Shown here: piece by piece, positions 32,931 to 34,484 of the stretch | Layout of the letters: each line of letters begins with the position of its first letter | Position numbering within the stretch: position 1 is the stretch's first letter | Assembly: GCA_003166795.1 (NCBI GenBank) | Contig: PMUS01000057.1 | Span: forward strand, 1 to 34,484 | DNA from: Acidobacteriota bacterium | GTDB lineage: Bacteria; Acidobacteriota; Terriglobia; Acidiferrales; UBA7541 | Length of the DNA stretch: 34,484 bases | Direction: 5' to 3' | Position numbers and translations under genes: made by a program | Notes under the pieces: generated by a model | The model's input: the letters and a program-made list of their open reading frames with translations, nothing else | Told to the model about the DNA's origin: nothing | Databases searched by the model: none

Positions 32931-33638
32931 TCAGCGAATTTCGCCCGCGAGCGATTCTTCATCAACTATCGCCACTCCCGGCGGAGGCTGGAAGTGAAAT
33001 TTTATCTCGGGGATCAATCCGTTTTCTTCCCAATTACCGAACCGAAATTCCGTTTCCACGTGGCCCGGTTCGCGGATCAGCACGCGAACAAGCTGGGCAT
33101 CCGGATCCGTCTCAAATAACACCTGAAATGGCGCATCGGTGCCCGAAACGTCTCGCGGCAGGCATAGCAAAACCGAGTTGCCAGGGGGCACCGCCAGTTC
33201 CTCAAGCTCGGTTCCCTTTTCCGCGGCATTGCTCGCATCAGGGCCGACGAGCTGAATCGAGCGGCAGAGCTTCGACAGATCAGCCTTTCCTGTGAGGAGC
33301 GCGAGCGGTGTTCTCCAGTCCGAGCTATCCTTCAGCTTGGCGCGACTTGCGGTGTGGTCCGCGGGAATGTAAAACCAGACGTTAGTGCCGTCCACGATGA
33401 AGAGCTTTTGTTCCGGAGACTCGTATTCCCAGCGCATGCGGCCAGGGCGCGAGAAATACACCGTTCCCGATTCCGCCAATGCGCCGCCGTTTCCGTCCGT
33501 GTACCTTTCGAAGAAGCTCGCTCGTAGCGTGCGCGCGTGCTGATAGCGCGCTTCCAAAGCCCGGCGGACGGAGTTGACATCTCGGGCCGGAGTCGCTGCC
33601 ACTAGAAGTAACATCGTTGCGAGTGCGCCGCGAATCAT
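32931..33638 (-). CDS. lolA: Outer-membrane lipoprotein carrier protein LolA
   Basis: This 235-residue protein has a signal peptide (MIRGALATMLLLVAATPA) and the LolA fold: helix VRRALEARYQHARTLRASFF, then SGTVYFSRPGRMRWEYESPE, KLFIVDGTNVWFYIP and a late strand pair. LolA carries lipoproteins through the periplasm from LolCDE to the outer membrane. The protein is slightly longer than E. coli LolA (about 182 mature residues). It lies 131 bp after the pilin and on the same strand, but separate from pilC. The SFFERYTDGNG segment is typical of the acidobacterial/delta-proteobacterial LolA-like group (recollection). Confidence 0.9.
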   Translation of the reverse strand: MIRGALATMLLLVAATPARDVNSVRRALEARYQHARTLRASFFERYTDGNGGALAESGTVYFSRPGRMRWEYESPEQKLFIVDGTNVWFYIPADHTASRAKLKDSSDWRTPLALLTGKADLSKLCRSIQLVGPDASNAAEKGTELEELAVPPGNSVLLCLPRDVSGTDAPFQVLFETDPDAQLVRVLIREPGHVETEFRFGNWEENGLIPEIKFHFQPPPGVAIVDEESLAGEIR

Positions 33639-33769
33639 TCGCCGAGTCTAGCAGAGATGCGGATGCGTAGACGTGCCGGGCAGATTCTTGAAGCAAGCGA
33701 ATGGCCACACGTTTAGCCGTCGGGCGGATCAAAGGAAAGGTAAACCGCGGATACCGACGAGCGCGAGGA

Positions 33770-34321
33770 TTATTGCAAAACCGGCAGGGCCTCGCACGCA
33801 GCCGGCGTGCCGATCGCTGCGCCTATCGAACTATAGTGTATGGTAGCGGGCTCGTCGCTGCAGTAACTGTCTGTCCCGGTTGTTACGCCGAGCGGCGTGG
33901 CCGTCACGAGATACTGCAAATAGCCTGCGACGCAGCCTGCCGGGGGGCCAGTGACCGTCGCCCCCTGCGGGAGGTAGGTATATACGTAGCCGCTTTTCTG
34001 ATTGGGAGCGCCCGAGACCAGAGGGTCCAGCAGTACCGCGCCATTGCACGTTGGCGGTGCCAAGCCCCCCAACGCCGCCAGACTGGGCGCATAACCGTTA
34101 CTATACGTCGTTGAATACACCACGTTCGCCGATGTGATCGTTCGCACACCTTCTGCCGCTGACGCCTGGTTAGCGGCAATTTTGGCGCTCAGATAATTTG
34201 GAATGGCAATCGCAGCGATGATAAGTATGATCCCTACCACGACCAGAAGTTCGATCAGCGAGAATCCTCTGTCGCTCGGGTTTTTACGGCTGCGTTCGCG
34301 ATTTTTTCCCGATGAGAGCAT
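33770..34321 (-). CDS. pilA: Type IV pilin (major pilin-like)
   Basis: This 183-residue pilin has a 19-residue basic leader ending in Gly19, cleaved before Phe20 (RGFSLIELLVVVGIILIIAA), and the essential Glu at mature position 5 (Glu24). The hydrophobic helix continues IAIPNYLSAKIAANQASAAE. The globular part holds four Cys residues (PPTCNG, AGCVAG, DSYCSD, AACEAL), enough for two disulfides. The C-terminus is SIGAAIGTPAACEALPVLQ. I chose the ATG at 34321; a GTG at 34354 would give a 30-residue leader. Neither has a good ribosome site. A second pilin gene lies immediately upstream. PilD and the pilus machine in this window would process and assemble it. Confidence 0.9.
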   Translation of the reverse strand: MLSSGKNRERSRKNPSDRGFSLIELLVVVGIILIIAAIAIPNYLSAKIAANQASAAEGVRTITSANVVYSTTYSNGYAPSLAALGGLAPPTCNGAVLLDPLVSGAPNQKSGYVYTYLPQGATVTGPPAGCVAGYLQYLVTATPLGVTTGTDSYCSDEPATIHYSSIGAAIGTPAACEALPVLQ

Positions 34322-34365
34322 AGTTAAAATCCGCGTCTTACAGCTTTTCTTCACTCAAACTACAG

Positions 34366-34395
34366 ACGGGAGAAGGCAGCGAGGCTTCCTCCCGT
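34366..34395 (-). terminator. Hairpin between tandem pilin genes
   Basis: ACGGGAG (34366-34372) pairs with CTCCCGT (34389-34395), and AAG/CTT extends the stem past a bulged C. It lies in the 97-bp gap after the upstream pilin stop. There is no T-tract in the leftward direction, so it may be a partial terminator or an RNA-stabilising hairpin that makes more of the first pilin message. Confidence 0.45.
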
Positions 34396-34418
34396 CCACG
34401 ACGGCGTGTCCGAAACTA

Positions 34419-34484
34419 CTACTGCAGTACAGCGGCCGCTCCAAGCGCCGCGCACGTACCGGCGGCTGTTCCGATCGCGCCACC
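34419..34484 (-). CDS. Second type IV pilin, only C-terminal 21 residues in window
   Basis: Reading leftward from the window edge, the frame gives GGAIGTAAGTCAALGAAAVLQ and a TAG stop (34419-34421). It matches the end of the next pilin (AIGTPAACEALPVLQ), with AIGT, a Cys four or five residues later, and the final VLQ in common. It is therefore the 3' end of a tandem paralogous pilin gene. The rest lies outside the window. Confidence 0.75.
   Translation of the reverse strand, partial: GGAIGTAAGTCAALGAAAVLQ

Overview
The window reads as a chromosome segment of a GC-rich, diderm, heterotrophic bacterium, most likely an Acidobacteriota member (inference). Pointers are a LolA lipoprotein carrier and TolC-type outer-membrane protein (an outer membrane is present), a periplasmic protein with a VFTNENLP box that I associate with acidobacterial proteins, the ECPRDAxQG form of HMG-CoA lyase, and a PilMNO/PilB/PilC pilus locus. 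No rRNA, tRNA, CRISPR array, transposase or phage gene is visible. Both window edges cut genes: a TPM-domain protein at the left and a second pilin at the right.

Left part (1-11914). A truncated TPM/YgcG-type membrane protein faces left. After a 629-bp divergent spacer, a rightward run starts with a large TolC-like protein and continues as a catabolic operon: a two-subunit B12 acyl-CoA mutase, a methylcrotonyl-CoA-carboxylase-type carboxyltransferase, HMG-CoA lyase, an enoyl-CoA hydratase, a hotdog thioesterase, a SAM methyltransferase and histidine ammonia-lyase. The last four junctions are tight or overlapping. The logic is branched-chain amino acid (leucine, and via isobutyryl-CoA valine) plus histidine breakdown. 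The mutase carries Phe and Gln at the two positions that distinguish isobutyryl-CoA mutase from methylmalonyl-CoA mutase, which is the main functional re-reading offered here.

Middle (11904-24828). An alpha/beta hydrolase and an SDR oxidoreductase face left. Then come four rightward genes: prepilin peptidase, a PAS histidine kinase, an exported coiled-coil protein and an NtrC-type sigma-54 activator. These are followed by HemW and a protein with four zf-TFIIB modules (leftward), YgfZ (rightward), DinB-like, a lone NuoB and a small exported TonB-C protein (leftward), and an exported VOC protein (rightward).

Right part (24829-34484). A leftward type IV pilus/type II secretion-like locus runs from tandem pilins through LolA, PilC, PilB, PilM, PilN, PilO, a PilP-like protein and an atypical pseudopilin to a membrane protein with an Ig-like tail. 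One alpha/beta hydrolase on the other strand interrupts it. No secretin (PilQ/GspD) or retraction ATPase (PilT) is in the window. The prepilin peptidase and the sigma-54 two-component pair near 14-18 kb are plausible partners for this locus. Several short GC-rich palindromes lie in the spacers and look like dispersed repeats or terminator-like hairpins.
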